This document shows, piece after piece, positions 42,405 to 52,519 of a stretch of DNA of 64,000 bases (position 1 is the stretch's first letter; every line of letters starts with the position of its first letter). The notes beneath the pieces are model-generated. The model worked only from the letters and a program-made list of their open reading frames with translations. It did no database searches and was not told the origin of the DNA. The translations under genes were made by a program, and so were the position numbers. Source of the stretch: Flavobacterium piscinae. Lineage in GTDB: Bacteria; Bacteroidota; Bacteroidia; Flavobacteriales; Flavobacteriaceae. Location of the stretch: assembly GCF_004122145.1 (NCBI RefSeq), contig NZ_SBKQ01000001.1, forward strand, positions 248,001 through 312,000, written 5' to 3'.

Positions 42405-44120
42405 ATGAGTGAAGTAGCAGTAAAATCCGGACATCCAAAAGGATTATGGGTTCTTTTCGGAACCGAAATGTGGGAGCGTTTCAATTTCTATGGAATGAGA
42501 GCCATCTTAACCTTATTTATGGTAAATGCCTTATTGATGAAAGAAGAAGAGGCATCCATTATTTATGGTGGTTTTCTTGGATTGTGTTATTTAACCCCTA
42601 TGTTAGGAGGTTTTATAGCTGATCGGTTTTTAGGAAATAGAAATTGTATTATGATTGGTGGTGTAATGATGGCTATCGGTCAAATTATGTTGTTTTTTAG
42701 TGCCAGTATTTTTGGTTCAAACTTAGGTTTAGCCAATGCTTTATTATGGGGAGCACTCGGAATTATTGTATTTGGGAACGGGTTTTTTAAACCAAATATT
42801 TCTTCTATGGTTGGTAGCTTATATCCTAAGCAAGAAAAATCTAAGCTGGATACAGCTTTCACAATCTTTTACATGGGAATTAATATTGGTGCTTTTTTGG
42901 GTCAGTTTATTTGTCCTTTTGTAGGTGATGTTAAAAATGAAGTGGTTATGGCTGACGGTTCCTTAAACATGATTCGTGATGTTCATGCTTTTAAATATGG
43001 ATTCTTAGCGGCAGGTATAGCAATGATTTTGGGTACAGTCTTATTTTATGTTTTAAAAAACAAATATGTTGTTACTCCGGAAGGAAGACCAATAGGAGGT
43101 TTACCATCGGGACATGATGCTTCAGATTATGAAGAAGGTGAGTCGATGAAAGCAGAGTTTTCTATGAAATCAATCATGATTACAATTGGAGTGTTTCTAG
43201 CTGTATTTGCTGCCTTTTATTTCAATACAGACGGTACAAATGTGGTAAAATTATACATTTACCCATTCATCTACGCTAGCGGTGTTGCTCTTGCAACTTT
43301 AATTTTGTTAGATAAAACGCTAACAAAAGTAGAAACGCAAAGAATTTGGGTAATATACATCATGTCGTTTTTTATCATATTCTTTTGGGCTGCTTTTGAA
43401 CAAGCCGGTTCTTCATTAACATTTATTGCAGATAACCAAACGGATAGAAATATTTTCGGATGGAATATGCCTCCTTCAATGGTTCAAATTTTTAATGGAC
43501 TATTTGTGGTAATGTTGGCGTTTCCATTCAGTTTGTTGTGGGATAAGTTAAGAGCAAAAAATATCGAACCACTTTCTACAGTAAAACAATCTTTAGGTTT
43601 GTTGTTGATTGCACTGAGTTACTTTATCATTGCTCATAATGTAAAAGATTTAGGAACATCAGGATTACTTGCAATTAAATGGTTAATTTTATTATATTTA
43701 ATTCAAACAGTTGCCGAATTGTGTTTGTCTCCTATCGGTTTGTCTCTAGTAGGTAAGTTAGCTCCAAAACGTTTTGCTTCTTTGGCATATGGGGTTTTCT
43801 TTATCTCGAGTGCCGCTGGTTATGCATTATCAGGAACTTTAGGATCAATTCTTCCTGCTACCGGTGATAAATTCAAAAAAGCGGAAGAATTAGGAATTGA
43901 TTTGCAAGGAGTTTTAGATAAAACTATTTCACCAACTGCTGAACAACTGAAATTACTTGCTGATAATCAGATAAATGATCATTATAAATCTTTTGCAGGT
44001 TTTGAAATTCAAAATCTATATGATTTCTTTATGGTATTTGTGGTACTTTGTGGTTTAGCAGCATTAATTTTGTTCTTATTAACCCCAATGATTAAGAAAA
44101 TGATGCACGGTGTTCGTTAA
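42405..44120 (+). CDS. POT/PTR2-family proton-coupled peptide transporter
   Basis: The 571-residue inner-membrane protein imports di- and tripeptides. The N-terminal signature GTEMWERFNFYGMRAIL (19-35) is the ExxERFxYY motif of the family. FGNGFFKPNISSMVGSLYP (about 122-140) is the second PTR2 motif and FFIIFFWAAFEQAGSSLTF the third. About 13-14 hydrophobic segments are visible. It follows the DPP IV gene by 18 nt, suggesting co-expression so that released dipeptides are taken up at once. Confidence 0.95.
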   Translation: MSEVAVKSGHPKGLWVLFGTEMWERFNFYGMRAILTLFMVNALLMKEEEASIIYGGFLGLCYLTPMLGGFIADRFLGNRNCIMIGGVMMAIGQIMLFFSASIFGSNLGLANALLWGALGIIVFGNGFFKPNISSMVGSLYPKQEKSKLDTAFTIFYMGINIGAFLGQFICPFVGDVKNEVVMADGSLNMIRDVHAFKYGFLAAGIAMILGTVLFYVLKNKYVVTPEGRPIGGLPSGHDASDYEEGESMKAEFSMKSIMITIGVFLAVFAAFYFNTDGTNVVKLYIYPFIYASGVALATLILLDKTLTKVETQRIWVIYIMSFFIIFFWAAFEQAGSSLTFIADNQTDRNIFGWNMPPSMVQIFNGLFVVMLAFPFSLLWDKLRAKNIEPLSTVKQSLGLLLIALSYFIIAHNVKDLGTSGLLAIKWLILLYLIQTVAELCLSPIGLSLVGKLAPKRFASLAYGVFFISSAAGYALSGTLGSILPATGDKFKKAEELGIDLQGVLDKTISPTAEQLKLLADNQINDHYKSFAGFEIQNLYDFFMVFVVLCGLAALILFLLTPMIKKMMHGVR

Positions 44121-44163
44121 TATCGGCATTATTTTTGACAATGAATTGTAAAATAATATTTTT

Positions 44164-44625
44164 ATGAAAAAGATAATTTTGATTTTTGCTTTAATAGCAG
44201 TTGCTTTTGCACAAGCACAGGAAATTAAATGGATGACTTTTGATGAAGCAACGGCACTTCAAAAGAAAAATCCCAAACCCATTTTTATGGATGTGTATAC
44301 TGATTGGTGTGGACCTTGTAAAATGTTAGATAAAAACACCTTTCAAACCAAAGAGTTTGCAGACTATATCAATGCCAATTATTATGCTGTAAAATTCAAT
44401 GGAGAAGGAAACACAACAGTAAATTACAAAGGGAAAAAATATACAAACCCAGGCTATGACGCCAACCGAAAAGGAAGAAACAGCATGCATGAATTTACTA
44501 GCTTTTTAAAGGTAGAAGGCTATCCTTCGATGTATGTAATGGATAAAAAAGGTGAAATTGCCAAAGTCATTGTAGGTTATTATCAAGCAGATCAACTATT
44601 AGCTGAACTAAAAGAAATTAAATAA
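44164..44625 (+). CDS. Secreted thioredoxin-family protein (CGPC)
   Basis: The 153-residue protein has a signal peptide (MKKIILIFALIAVAFAQAQ) and one thioredoxin domain with the active site DWCGPCKMLD (about 47-56) and a cis-Pro region VEGYPSMYVMD. An insertion after the active-site helix (YKGKKYTNPGYDANRKGRNS) is typical of the phylum's periplasmic thioredoxin-like proteins. It should reduce or shuffle disulfides in the periplasm. Its stop overlaps the start of the next thioredoxin gene (TAATG). Confidence 0.9.
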   Translation: MKKIILIFALIAVAFAQAQEIKWMTFDEATALQKKNPKPIFMDVYTDWCGPCKMLDKNTFQTKEFADYINANYYAVKFNGEGNTTVNYKGKKYTNPGYDANRKGRNSMHEFTSFLKVEGYPSMYVMDKKGEIAKVIVGYYQADQLLAELKEIK

Positions 44626-45083
44626 TGAAAAAGACAATTTTATGTATATTTTTTCTTTGTGCAGTAAATAGTATTTCAGCACAGGAATTAACGTGGCATA
44701 CAGATATTAATAAAGCCATTGGAATATCTTCGCAAACAAATAAACCAATGCTTTTGTTTTTTACAGGGAGTGATTGGTGTGGCTGGTGCATTAAATTACA
44801 AAAAGAAGTTTTCAAAAAACCTGAATTTGCTGAGTGGGCTGAAAATGTTGTGTTGGTAGAATTGGATTATCCTCGTAAAACAAAATTAGAACCTGCTTTG
44901 GCTCAACAAAATGCCCAATTACAACAAATTTTTAAGGTTTCCGGATATCCAACGATTTGGTTTGTAACTCCCCAGAAAAACGGTGAACAAATTAATCTTC
45001 AACAACTTGGGAAAACAGGTTATGTTGGTGGCGGACCATCAAAATGGATAGAAGTGGCCAATCAATTTATTGCAAAGAAATAA
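44625..45083 (+). CDS. Secreted thioredoxin-family protein (CGWC)
   Basis: The 152-residue protein has a signal peptide (ending SISAQ) and a thioredoxin fold with the active site SDWCGWCIKLQ, a rarer dipeptide than GP that often shifts redox potential. VSGYPTIWFVT holds the cis-Pro. It overlaps the preceding thioredoxin gene by one base and is probably co-translated with it. The two may form a periplasmic redox pair, one oxidising and one reducing; this division of work is only a guess. Confidence 0.9.
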   Translation: MKKTILCIFFLCAVNSISAQELTWHTDINKAIGISSQTNKPMLLFFTGSDWCGWCIKLQKEVFKKPEFAEWAENVVLVELDYPRKTKLEPALAQQNAQLQQIFKVSGYPTIWFVTPQKNGEQINLQQLGKTGYVGGGPSKWIEVANQFIAKK

Positions 45084-45086
45084 ATA

Positions 45087-47117
45087 TTAATCAAGACTAA
45101 TTCGATAATATCCCTTTTCGCTTGTTGAGTGAAAAGGGATATTTTTTTTAAGGCAAGTTTTCTCCCAACTTTCAATTAAATTTTTGTAATTACTTCCGTC
45201 AGCAATGATGATTTTAGGTTCTAATTCGGTCAGCAAACGTTCAAAATTAATTTTGGGAGATTGTGTTAATAAAACAATTTCCGGTTTTTCAGGAAGTTTA
45301 TAAATTCCTTTTTCATCGATCACTAACAGTTTAGATTTTTTAATTAAGTATACATTTTGTAGTGGGACAATACTATCAATAGTACCAAAATTATTTTGTA
45401 TGTAATTTTTCACTACATAGTTTGAATTGACTAAGGAATCATTGCTATGCAAAAAGATTGAGTTATTCTCTTTACTCGCTAAAATAGTCTTTTTTGGATA
45501 TTGAAAAATGATAAATTCATTTTGGGTTCTATGAAACACAAGGGAACCAATAATCGAAAGTTGAAAGACTAAAATGGTGATTAATGCCAAAGTAATTCCT
45601 CTTGAAGTTGGTTTTTTTATGTAAAGAATAATAGAAATAATTGCAAAAAGAGAACTAAGTAAGATAAGAGAATTAAACGGAATATCTTTGATAATAAATT
45701 GTTCAAAAGAAGAAACATAACCCACATAGTTATTCATAAATCCAATTAATTCGGATAGAAATTCAACCAAAAAAGAAAGATAAATACTAAAGACAGAAAG
45801 TAGAATACTTACCATTCCGGTTATTAAAATTAAGGTAAGTAACGGAATAATGACCAAGTTTGTGATAAAAAATAAACCGGGGAATTGATGAAAGTAATAA
45901 ATACTCAATGGCAAAACGCCGATTTGAGCAGCAAAAGAAACCGTTAGAATATCATAAAAATAACCAATAATTTTATTTTTGGGAGTCCATAGTTTGCTGA
46001 ACAAAGGTTGTATGGTTACGATTGAAAAAACCGCACAATAACTCAATTGGAAGCCTACATCAAAAATAAAATTAGGTTTAAAAAGAAGTAAAATTAGAAT
46101 AGACGATCCTAATGTGTTGTAAATATTTGTCTCCCGATTCATATACATTCCAATACTCACAAAAGTAAACATGGTAACAGCTCGCACAACAGAAGCAGAT
46201 AAGCCGGAGAGCAGTGCAAACGACCATAAAATTACAATCAAAAGAAACGGTGTAATAACGCGGCCATACTTAATTCGTTCGATAGGTTTTAATAAAGCTT
46301 TAAAAAAGTAGAGCAAAATTCCAATATGTAATCCTGAAATGGCCAAAATGTGAATCGCTCCCGATTTGGAATAATTATCCAACGTTTCTTGTTCAATATT
46401 TTGGCGTTGTCCTAAAAATAGGGCTTTGATGATATTTATTCTTTCAGGGGGAATGTTTTCATTTTCAAAAAAAGCAACGACTTTGTTTCTGATTTTTTCT
46501 AACTGAAAATTCAAGTTTTCTTGTTTGGCAATAACTTTATAGTTTTGGTTTTCTAAATACAATTGATCAAAAACATCCTTTTTTTCCAAATAGGCAGCAT
46601 AATCAAATTGATACGGATTATGTGGTCTAATGATGGGTTTAATAATTGCATTGGCTAATATTTTATCGCCAATTTCAAATTCTTTTTCCGCATCTTTTTT
46701 ATTCAAAATCACTAAAAGTTTTCCTTTGGTTGCTTTTTCATTAATGGATTCAACTTTCATGAAATACTTAAATGAAAATTGATTGGGTTTTAGTTTTTCT
46801 GAAATAATACCGCTCACGAGATTTTTTTCTGAAGAACGATAGGCGGAATTTGAATAATGCGAAGCCTGATTTTTAGGATAGTGTAATGCGAAAAGAAAAA
46901 TTCCGATTGTGAACGCAAGCAGATAAGATGAAATTCCAAAACTAATTCTAAATTTTAAATTTTTTTTCAATAAAAAGTATAAAATCAAAAACGGAATAAA
47001 TGCTATAAAAACAATTAGTAGAGCTAAAGAGAAATCCGGTTTGATTTCGTTGGAAACTAAAATTCCTAAAATCAAACAGGTAGTAATTAAAATTGTAGGG
47101 AATTTTATCACTTTCAT
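45087..47117 (-). CDS. ComEC/Rec2-family DNA uptake channel protein
   Basis: The 676-residue inner-membrane protein has an N-terminal pair of helices and an OB-like DUF4131 domain (about 60-210). The Competence domain follows (about 225-500; ILAISGLHIGILLYFF and ALLSGLSASVVRAVTMFTF are its signature), with many transmembrane helices. The C-terminal part (about 540-676) corresponds to the metallo-beta-lactamase-like region but is short, and I see no HxHxDH zinc motif. This truncated form is common in the phylum. It should carry single-stranded DNA across the inner membrane. It converges with the thioredoxin genes, stops 3 nt apart. Confidence 0.88.
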   Translation of the reverse strand: MKVIKFPTILITTCLILGILVSNEIKPDFSLALLIVFIAFIPFLILYFLLKKNLKFRISFGISSYLLAFTIGIFLFALHYPKNQASHYSNSAYRSSEKNLVSGIISEKLKPNQFSFKYFMKVESINEKATKGKLLVILNKKDAEKEFEIGDKILANAIIKPIIRPHNPYQFDYAAYLEKKDVFDQLYLENQNYKVIAKQENLNFQLEKIRNKVVAFFENENIPPERINIIKALFLGQRQNIEQETLDNYSKSGAIHILAISGLHIGILLYFFKALLKPIERIKYGRVITPFLLIVILWSFALLSGLSASVVRAVTMFTFVSIGMYMNRETNIYNTLGSSILILLLFKPNFIFDVGFQLSYCAVFSIVTIQPLFSKLWTPKNKIIGYFYDILTVSFAAQIGVLPLSIYYFHQFPGLFFITNLVIIPLLTLILITGMVSILLSVFSIYLSFLVEFLSELIGFMNNYVGYVSSFEQFIIKDIPFNSLILLSSLFAIISIILYIKKPTSRGITLALITILVFQLSIIGSLVFHRTQNEFIIFQYPKKTILASKENNSIFLHSNDSLVNSNYVVKNYIQNNFGTIDSIVPLQNVYLIKKSKLLVIDEKGIYKLPEKPEIVLLTQSPKINFERLLTELEPKIIIADGSNYKNLIESWEKTCLKKNIPFHSTSEKGYYRISLD

Positions 47118-47163
47118 GTAAACGAAAATAATAAAAAATAAATTAGGAAGAAAAAAATTACAA

Positions 47164-47817
47164 TTAAAAGTGTTCGTCGGATAGAATTCGATTTGCTTGT
47201 GCGAACGTTCTTTGATAATATGCTTCTTTAGTTGATGAAATTATAACCCCCCGTTGCACAGAAGAATGAATAAATAAAATTTCATCATCTCGAACTTCGG
47301 TAACTAAACCTACATGATTGATAACACCTCGGCTACTGGTTTTAAAAAAAACCAAATCGCCTTTTTTTACTTCTTTCAATTTTAATTTCTGACCCACTTT
47401 AGACATGTCAACAGATCTTCTAGGTAAAGAAATGTCATATTCTTTAAAAACGGTGCTCACCAAACCGGAGCAATCCATTCCTGCCGAAGTTGTTCCGCCA
47501 CTGCGATAGCGGACACCTTGGTATTGCATTGCAGAACTAATAAGTTGTTTTACAAAATAGGAGGTGTTGTCATCATCCGGAATATAATCGTCATCGTCAG
47601 ATTCTGTAATTCTTGATTTTTGGGAAGTTTTTGCAGTTTCTGTTGCTTTCTTTTCTGTTGTATTTTTGGTGTTTTTAGCAACAGCCTTCGTGTTTTTTGG
47701 AGCTGTATAAATACCTTTTTTCTCGGCTTCACTCTTACTTGTTACAATACCAGAAGAAGTTGATTTACATCCAACCAAAAAGAACAATAATAATGTAAAT
47801 ATGACTGCGTTTTTCAA
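47164..47817 (-). CDS. NlpC/P60 (C40) peptidoglycan endopeptidase, lipoprotein
   Basis: This 217-residue cell-wall hydrolase is anchored by a lipobox (FLVGC, Cys17). A lysine/threonine-rich linker (about 25-70) and an acidic patch (DDDD, 74-77) precede the C40 domain. The catalytic residues are Cys116 (GMDCSGLVS), His168 (INHVGLV) and His184 (FIHSS). It should cut between D-Glu and the diamino acid in stem peptides. It lies between comEC and lpxB on the same strand with short gaps. Confidence 0.92.
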   Translation of the reverse strand: MKNAVIFTLLLFFLVGCKSTSSGIVTSKSEAEKKGIYTAPKNTKAVAKNTKNTTEKKATETAKTSQKSRITESDDDDYIPDDDNTSYFVKQLISSAMQYQGVRYRSGGTTSAGMDCSGLVSTVFKEYDISLPRRSVDMSKVGQKLKLKEVKKGDLVFFKTSSRGVINHVGLVTEVRDDEILFIHSSVQRGVIISSTKEAYYQRTFAQANRILSDEHF

Positions 47818-47860
47818 AAATTATTAATTTTCACAAAGTTAAAAAATAGATTTTACAGAA

Positions 47861-48973
47861 TCAAGAAATAGCAGCTACAATTAATTTTGCTACTTTTTCG
47901 CTGGCTCCTTCGCCCCCTAATTTTTCTTCTAAAAGATTGTATTTTTCAATTAATTTTTCACGATGTTTTTCGTCCAAAATCTTAGTCAATTCGAATTTTA
48001 TTTTTTTCGAATTACAATCATTTTGAATCAGTTCGGTTACCACTTCTTCATCCATAATTAAATTGACAAGCGAAATGTATTTTAAAGTAATAATTCGTTT
48101 GGCAATTTGATACGAAATCCAGTTTCCTTTATAACAAACTACTTCAGGTACTTTGAACAAGGCAGTTTCCAAAGTAGCCGTTCCGGAAGTTACCAAAGCT
48201 GCATGAGCTACACTCAACAAATCATAGGTTTTATTCGAAATAAAATGAACAGCTTTATTCGTCAAAAATTGCTTGTAAAACACATAATCTTGTCCCGGAG
48301 CTCCGGCTATTACAAATTGGTAATTTGGAAAATCATTCACAATGGCTAACATTTCGTGCAAAAGTTTACTGATTTCTTGTTTTCGGCTTCCGGGTAAAAG
48401 TGCGATAATAGGTCTATGATCTAAATTATTTTCTTTTCTAAAAGTCGATTCATCCACTTTTGTTCGATTATGAATTGCATCAATCAGCGGATGACCCACA
48501 AAATCAACCGGAAAATGATGTTTCTTTTCATAAAAATCTTTTTCAAAGGGAAGAATCACATACAATTTATCAAAATCGCGTTTGATGTTTTTAATGCGAT
48601 TTTCTTTCCATGCCCAAATTTGTGGCGAAATATAATAATGAGTCGGAATTTTTTTCTTTTTAGCCCATTCAGCAATTCGCATATTAAAACCCGGATAATC
48701 AATGAAAATGATGACATCGGGTTGGAATTGCTCAATATCTTTTTTACAAAATGAAATGTTGTTTAAAATAGTTTTTAGATTAAAAAGCACTTCGGCAAAA
48801 CCCATGAAAGCTAATTCTTTGTAATGTTTTACTAAAGTTCCTCCTGCTTTTTCCATCAAATCGCCTCCCCAAAATCGAATGGTCGCGTGAGCATCTTCTT
48901 TGCGAAGAGCTTTTATTAAATTCGATCCGTGTAAATCGCCTGAAGCTTCTCCGGATATGATGTAATACTTCAT
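47861..48973 (-). CDS. lpxB: Lipid-A-disaccharide synthase
   Basis: The 370-residue GT19 glycosyltransferase joins UDP-2,3-diacylglucosamine and lipid X to make the lipid A disaccharide at the inner face of the inner membrane. Motifs include YYIISGEASGDLHGSNLIKA (3-22), FIDYPGFNMRIAEWAKK, YYISPQIWAWKENRIKNIK and LLPGSRKQEI. The length is normal. It follows a small membrane gene and surE on the same strand by 2 nt, so the three form an operon, with no other lpx genes nearby. Confidence 0.95.
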   Translation of the reverse strand: MKYYIISGEASGDLHGSNLIKALRKEDAHATIRFWGGDLMEKAGGTLVKHYKELAFMGFAEVLFNLKTILNNISFCKKDIEQFQPDVIIFIDYPGFNMRIAEWAKKKKIPTHYYISPQIWAWKENRIKNIKRDFDKLYVILPFEKDFYEKKHHFPVDFVGHPLIDAIHNRTKVDESTFRKENNLDHRPIIALLPGSRKQEISKLLHEMLAIVNDFPNYQFVIAGAPGQDYVFYKQFLTNKAVHFISNKTYDLLSVAHAALVTSGTATLETALFKVPEVVCYKGNWISYQIAKRIITLKYISLVNLIMDEEVVTELIQNDCNSKKIKFELTKILDEKHREKLIEKYNLLEEKLGGEGASEKVAKLIVAAIS

Positions 48974-48975
48974 TT

Positions 48976-49254
48976 TTATACAAATAAGGTAACGATTGTT
49001 AAAATAATTGTTGCAAAAACTACTCCACGAGCCATCAGTTCTTTATTAAATTTTAAAAGAGCAAAAAATACGATTACATTAATTACAGCCCCAAGAGCAA
49101 TTAATTTTCCCAGCGAATTTTGAGATTTTAAAGCAATTACTCCATCCACAAATTCAAAATCTGTAAACAAAGTAATGAATAGAAAAACACCAATAAAAGC
49201 ACCAATAATTCCGATGATAAATCCGATGAGTAAATCTGTTTTTTTCATTATCAA
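48976..49254 (-). CDS. Small membrane protein of the surE-lpxB operon
   Basis: The 92-residue protein has three hydrophobic segments (about 8-30, 47-65, 73-91) and few charged residues. The start may be the second Met (MKKTDLLIG, 49248), which gives the more usual N-terminus. It overlaps surE by 4 nt and lpxB starts 2 nt after it. I recognise no family; the role is likely in the membrane and linked to these genes by expression only. Confidence 0.75.
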   Translation of the reverse strand: MIMKKTDLLIGFIIGIIGAFIGVFLFITLFTDFEFVDGVIALKSQNSLGKLIALGAVINVIVFFALLKFNKELMARGVVFATIILTIVTLFV

Positions 49255-50024
49255 TTAAATTTATACGTGTTTAGTTTTTGTATGGCGTGATGAGCTGTCA
49301 AATCAAATTGAACAGGTACAATTGAAATAAAACCGTTGGCAAGAGCCCATTCATCAGTATCCTCACCATTGTCTTGGTTGATGAATTCGCCCGTGAGCCA
49401 ATAATAATCTTTTCCTTGTGGTGTTTTGCGTTTATCAAATTCTTCTTTCCAAAAAGCTTTTGCTTGTCGGCAAACCTTAATCCCTTTTATCTCATCTTCT
49501 TTTAATTTTGGAAAGTTAACGTTTAAAATAACACCTTCCGGTAAACCGTTCTCCAGCACTTGCGAAGCAATAGTTTTAATTGCATTTTTTACAGGTTCAA
49601 AATCAGCATTCCAATTATAATCTAACAATGAAAAACCAATGGCAGGAATTCCTTCGATACCGGCTTCCACCGCGGCACTCATGGTTCCTGAATAAATAAC
49701 ATTAATAGATGAATTGGACCCATGATTCACACCGGAAACACACAAATCAGGCTTTTGTTTCAAAATTTCATTCACGGCTAATTTTACACAATCAACGGGA
49801 GTCCCTGAGCAACTGTATTCTTCTTTTACTTCCGAATCAAAATTTACTTTATTAATAAAAAGCGTGTTATTTATGGTGATGGCATGACCCATTGCACTTT
49901 GCGGACTATCAGGTGCAACCACTACCACTTCACCCAATTGTTTCATTACCTCAATCAAAGCTCTTATGCCCGGTGCAGAAATCCCATCGTCATTTGTAAT
50001 CAGAATAAGCGGTTTTTTAGTCAT
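49251..50024 (-). CDS. surE: 5'/3'-nucleotidase SurE
   Basis: This 257-residue metal-dependent phosphatase acts on nucleoside monophosphates and some short polyphosphates in stationary-phase survival. The conserved metal site is visible in LILITNDDGISAPGI (Asp13 and Asp14), with a Ser in the SPQSAMGHAIT segment and the Asn of GVNHGSNSSINVIYSGTMSA. The length and domain are typical. It is the first gene of a three-gene minus-strand operon with the small membrane protein and lpxB. Confidence 0.95.
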   Translation of the reverse strand: MTKKPLILITNDDGISAPGIRALIEVMKQLGEVVVVAPDSPQSAMGHAITINNTLFINKVNFDSEVKEEYSCSGTPVDCVKLAVNEILKQKPDLCVSGVNHGSNSSINVIYSGTMSAAVEAGIEGIPAIGFSLLDYNWNADFEPVKNAIKTIASQVLENGLPEGVILNVNFPKLKEDEIKGIKVCRQAKAFWKEEFDKRKTPQGKDYYWLTGEFINQDNGEDTDEWALANGFISIVPVQFDLTAHHAIQKLNTYKFN

Positions 50025-50126
50025 TTTATGAATTTAATTGGATTATAAACCACAAATTTAGTTTTATCGTATCCTAAAGAAAACAAAATTAACTCTTTTT
50101 AAGATTTATAAGCCTAACAAATTTCA

Positions 50127-50134
50127 TAACTTTG
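50127..50134 (+). promoter_or_regulatory. -7 promoter box for the C-terminal processing protease
   Basis: TAACTTTG matches TAnnTTTG and lies about 95 nt upstream of the gene. A -33 TTG is not clear. The leader of about 85 nt shows no obvious regulatory hairpin. Confidence 0.4.
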
Positions 50135-50227
50135 TTTGGTTAAGTGATTTTTTTAAAATTAATTTACTAAAAATTGAGACTCTAACAGAAGTGGCATAGT
50201 TTTTATGACTACTTATAAAGAAAGATA

Positions 50228-52477
50228 ATGAAAACCATTGTACTATTTATGAAAAGAAACTTTAAATTGGTGTTGTTGGCAGTTGTTTTGTCGGTTTCAC
50301 TGTTGGCATTTAACGCTATAGATTCTAAAAAGAATGTAAGTTCTGATCCTGAAAAAGATAAACTTTTAATTGAGTTATTAACTTTTGTGATTGAACGCGG
50401 TCACTATGATCCCGCTGCTATTGATGATAATTTGTCAAAAGGAATTTATAAAGATTATATCGAAGCATTAGATCCGTCTAAACGATTTTTTCTGCAATCA
50501 GATATTGATGAGTTTGCAAAATATGAAACGTTAATTGACGACCAAATCAAAAGCAAAGATTTGTCTTTTTTTGATTTGACTTATACTACGTATTTAAAAA
50601 GGATGCTTGAAAGTCAAAAATATTATAAAGATATTTTAGATAACCCCTTTGATTATACAGTTGATGAAACCATCAATACTGAATACGAAAAACTTCCCTA
50701 TGCCAAAAATACTACTGAGTTAAAAGAGCGTTGGAGAAAACAAATTAAACTTTCCACTCTTTCATCGTTAACAGATAGAATCAAGTTACAGGAAGATCAA
50801 AAAAATGGTGTTATCGATGAAAAAATCAATGCTGTTAAAGATGAAAAACTGAAAGAAAAGTTAAAAGCAGAAAAGGATAAAAAGAAAGACGAGGCACCAA
50901 AATCGTTTGAAGAACTTGAAAAAGAAACTCGAGAGAGTTCCTTGAAATCCTTAGATGATTATTTTACATTTATCAAAGAATTAGACAGAAACGATTGGTT
51001 TGGTGTGTTTGTGAATGCAATAGCCTCACGTTTTGATCCGCATACAAATTACATGGCTCCCGACGACAAAGAGCGTTTTGATGTAAGCATCAGCGGTAAA
51101 TTTGAAGGAATTGGTGCTCGATTACAAAAGAAAAACGATTTAACCGAAATCACTGAATTAATTTCCGGCGGACCTGCTTGGAGAGGAAAAGAGCTTGAAC
51201 AAGGTGATATCATTTTAAAAGTGGCTCAAGGTGATGAAGAACCTGTTGATATTGTTGGGATGCGATTGGACAATGTCGTTAAAAAAATCAAAGGACCAAA
51301 AGGCACTGAAGTTCGGTTAACCGTTAAAAAAGTAGATGGAACCATGAAAGTGATTTCTTTAATTCGTGACATGGTTGAAACCGAAGAAACCTATGCTAAA
51401 TCAAGTGTTGTTGAAAGAAATGGAATGAAATATGGCATTATTTATTTACCTAAGTTCTATATCGATTTTGAAAACCAAGACAGTCGTGATGCCGGAAAAG
51501 ATGTTGCTATAGAAGTGGAGCGTTTAAAGGCTCAAGGTGTAAAAGGTATCATTATGGATGTTCGGGATAATGGTGGAGGCTCATTAAAAACTGCAGTAGA
51601 CATTACCGGATTGTTTATTGAACAAGGACCGGTAGTTCAAATCAAATCGGCTGGAACTAAGAAAGAAGTTTTATATGACAGAGACCCAATAATCCAATGG
51701 GATGGTCCTTTGGTTGTCATGGTTAATAATTTCTCGGCATCCGCATCAGAAATTTTAGCTGCTGCAATACAAGACTATAAAAGAGGTGTTGTAATTGGTA
51801 GCAAGCAAACCTACGGAAAAGGAACTGTTCAAAATGTAATCGATTTAAACCAATTTGTTCGCGGAAATACAGTGGGCGATTTAGGAGCTTTAAAAACTAC
51901 AACTCAAAAATTCTACAGAATTAATGGTGGTTCAACACAATTAGAAGGGGTGACGAGCGATGTTGAAATGCCGGATCGTTATTCGTATATTGACATAGGT
52001 GAAAGAGATTTGGACAATGCCATGCCATGGACAAAAATTGATCCGGCTCAATTTACCATTTGGGACAAGCAAACTAATTTTGATCGTGCCGTTGAAAACA
52101 GTAAAGCAAGAATGGCTCAAAATGAACATTTTCAATTAATTGAAAAAAGTGCTCGATGGACAAAAGAACGTAGAGATGCTTCAGTTTATAGTCTAAAATT
52201 AGATGCTTTTACCGCTGAACAAAACAGTTTGGAAGAAAAAAGTAAACAATTTAAGCCCATTTCAGATTATAAAAATGAATTAGTATTTAAACCAATTCCT
52301 CAGGATTTTGAATTGATGGCTAAAGACGAGTCCTTTAAAGAAAAAAGAGAACGATGGTTTGAAAGTCTTTCCAAAGATATTTACGTAGAAGAAGCTTTGA
52401 ACGTTTTAGATGATTTGCAATCTAAACCGGTAGTCAAAGGAAAAGTAGATTTAAAGAAAAAAATTGTAAAATCATAA
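50228..52477 (+). CDS. Carboxy-terminal processing peptidase (Prc/Tsp, S41)
   Basis: The 749-residue envelope protease has an N-terminal hydrophobic segment (about 12-28; MKRNFKLV at residue 8 may be the true start). A helical arm (about 40-245) with a charged Lys/Glu insert (206-236) is followed by a PDZ domain (about 285-375) and the S41 peptidase domain. The catalytic dyad is Ser505 in NNFSASASEI and Lys531 in TYGKGTVQ. A C-terminal DUF3340-like region completes the Prc layout. It should trim or destroy periplasmic proteins, including tail-marked ones. The next gene is an ABC permease 27-42 nt downstream. Confidence 0.94.
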   Translation: MKTIVLFMKRNFKLVLLAVVLSVSLLAFNAIDSKKNVSSDPEKDKLLIELLTFVIERGHYDPAAIDDNLSKGIYKDYIEALDPSKRFFLQSDIDEFAKYETLIDDQIKSKDLSFFDLTYTTYLKRMLESQKYYKDILDNPFDYTVDETINTEYEKLPYAKNTTELKERWRKQIKLSTLSSLTDRIKLQEDQKNGVIDEKINAVKDEKLKEKLKAEKDKKKDEAPKSFEELEKETRESSLKSLDDYFTFIKELDRNDWFGVFVNAIASRFDPHTNYMAPDDKERFDVSISGKFEGIGARLQKKNDLTEITELISGGPAWRGKELEQGDIILKVAQGDEEPVDIVGMRLDNVVKKIKGPKGTEVRLTVKKVDGTMKVISLIRDMVETEETYAKSSVVERNGMKYGIIYLPKFYIDFENQDSRDAGKDVAIEVERLKAQGVKGIIMDVRDNGGGSLKTAVDITGLFIEQGPVVQIKSAGTKKEVLYDRDPIIQWDGPLVVMVNNFSASASEILAAAIQDYKRGVVIGSKQTYGKGTVQNVIDLNQFVRGNTVGDLGALKTTTQKFYRINGGSTQLEGVTSDVEMPDRYSYIDIGERDLDNAMPWTKIDPAQFTIWDKQTNFDRAVENSKARMAQNEHFQLIEKSARWTKERRDASVYSLKLDAFTAEQNSLEEKSKQFKPISDYKNELVFKPIPQDFELMAKDESFKEKRERWFESLSKDIYVEEALNVLDDLQSKPVVKGKVDLKKKIVKS

Positions 52478-52519
52478 ACGGCAAATTGTATCTTTGAGCA
52501 ATAGTTGAAAAAGAAACTA

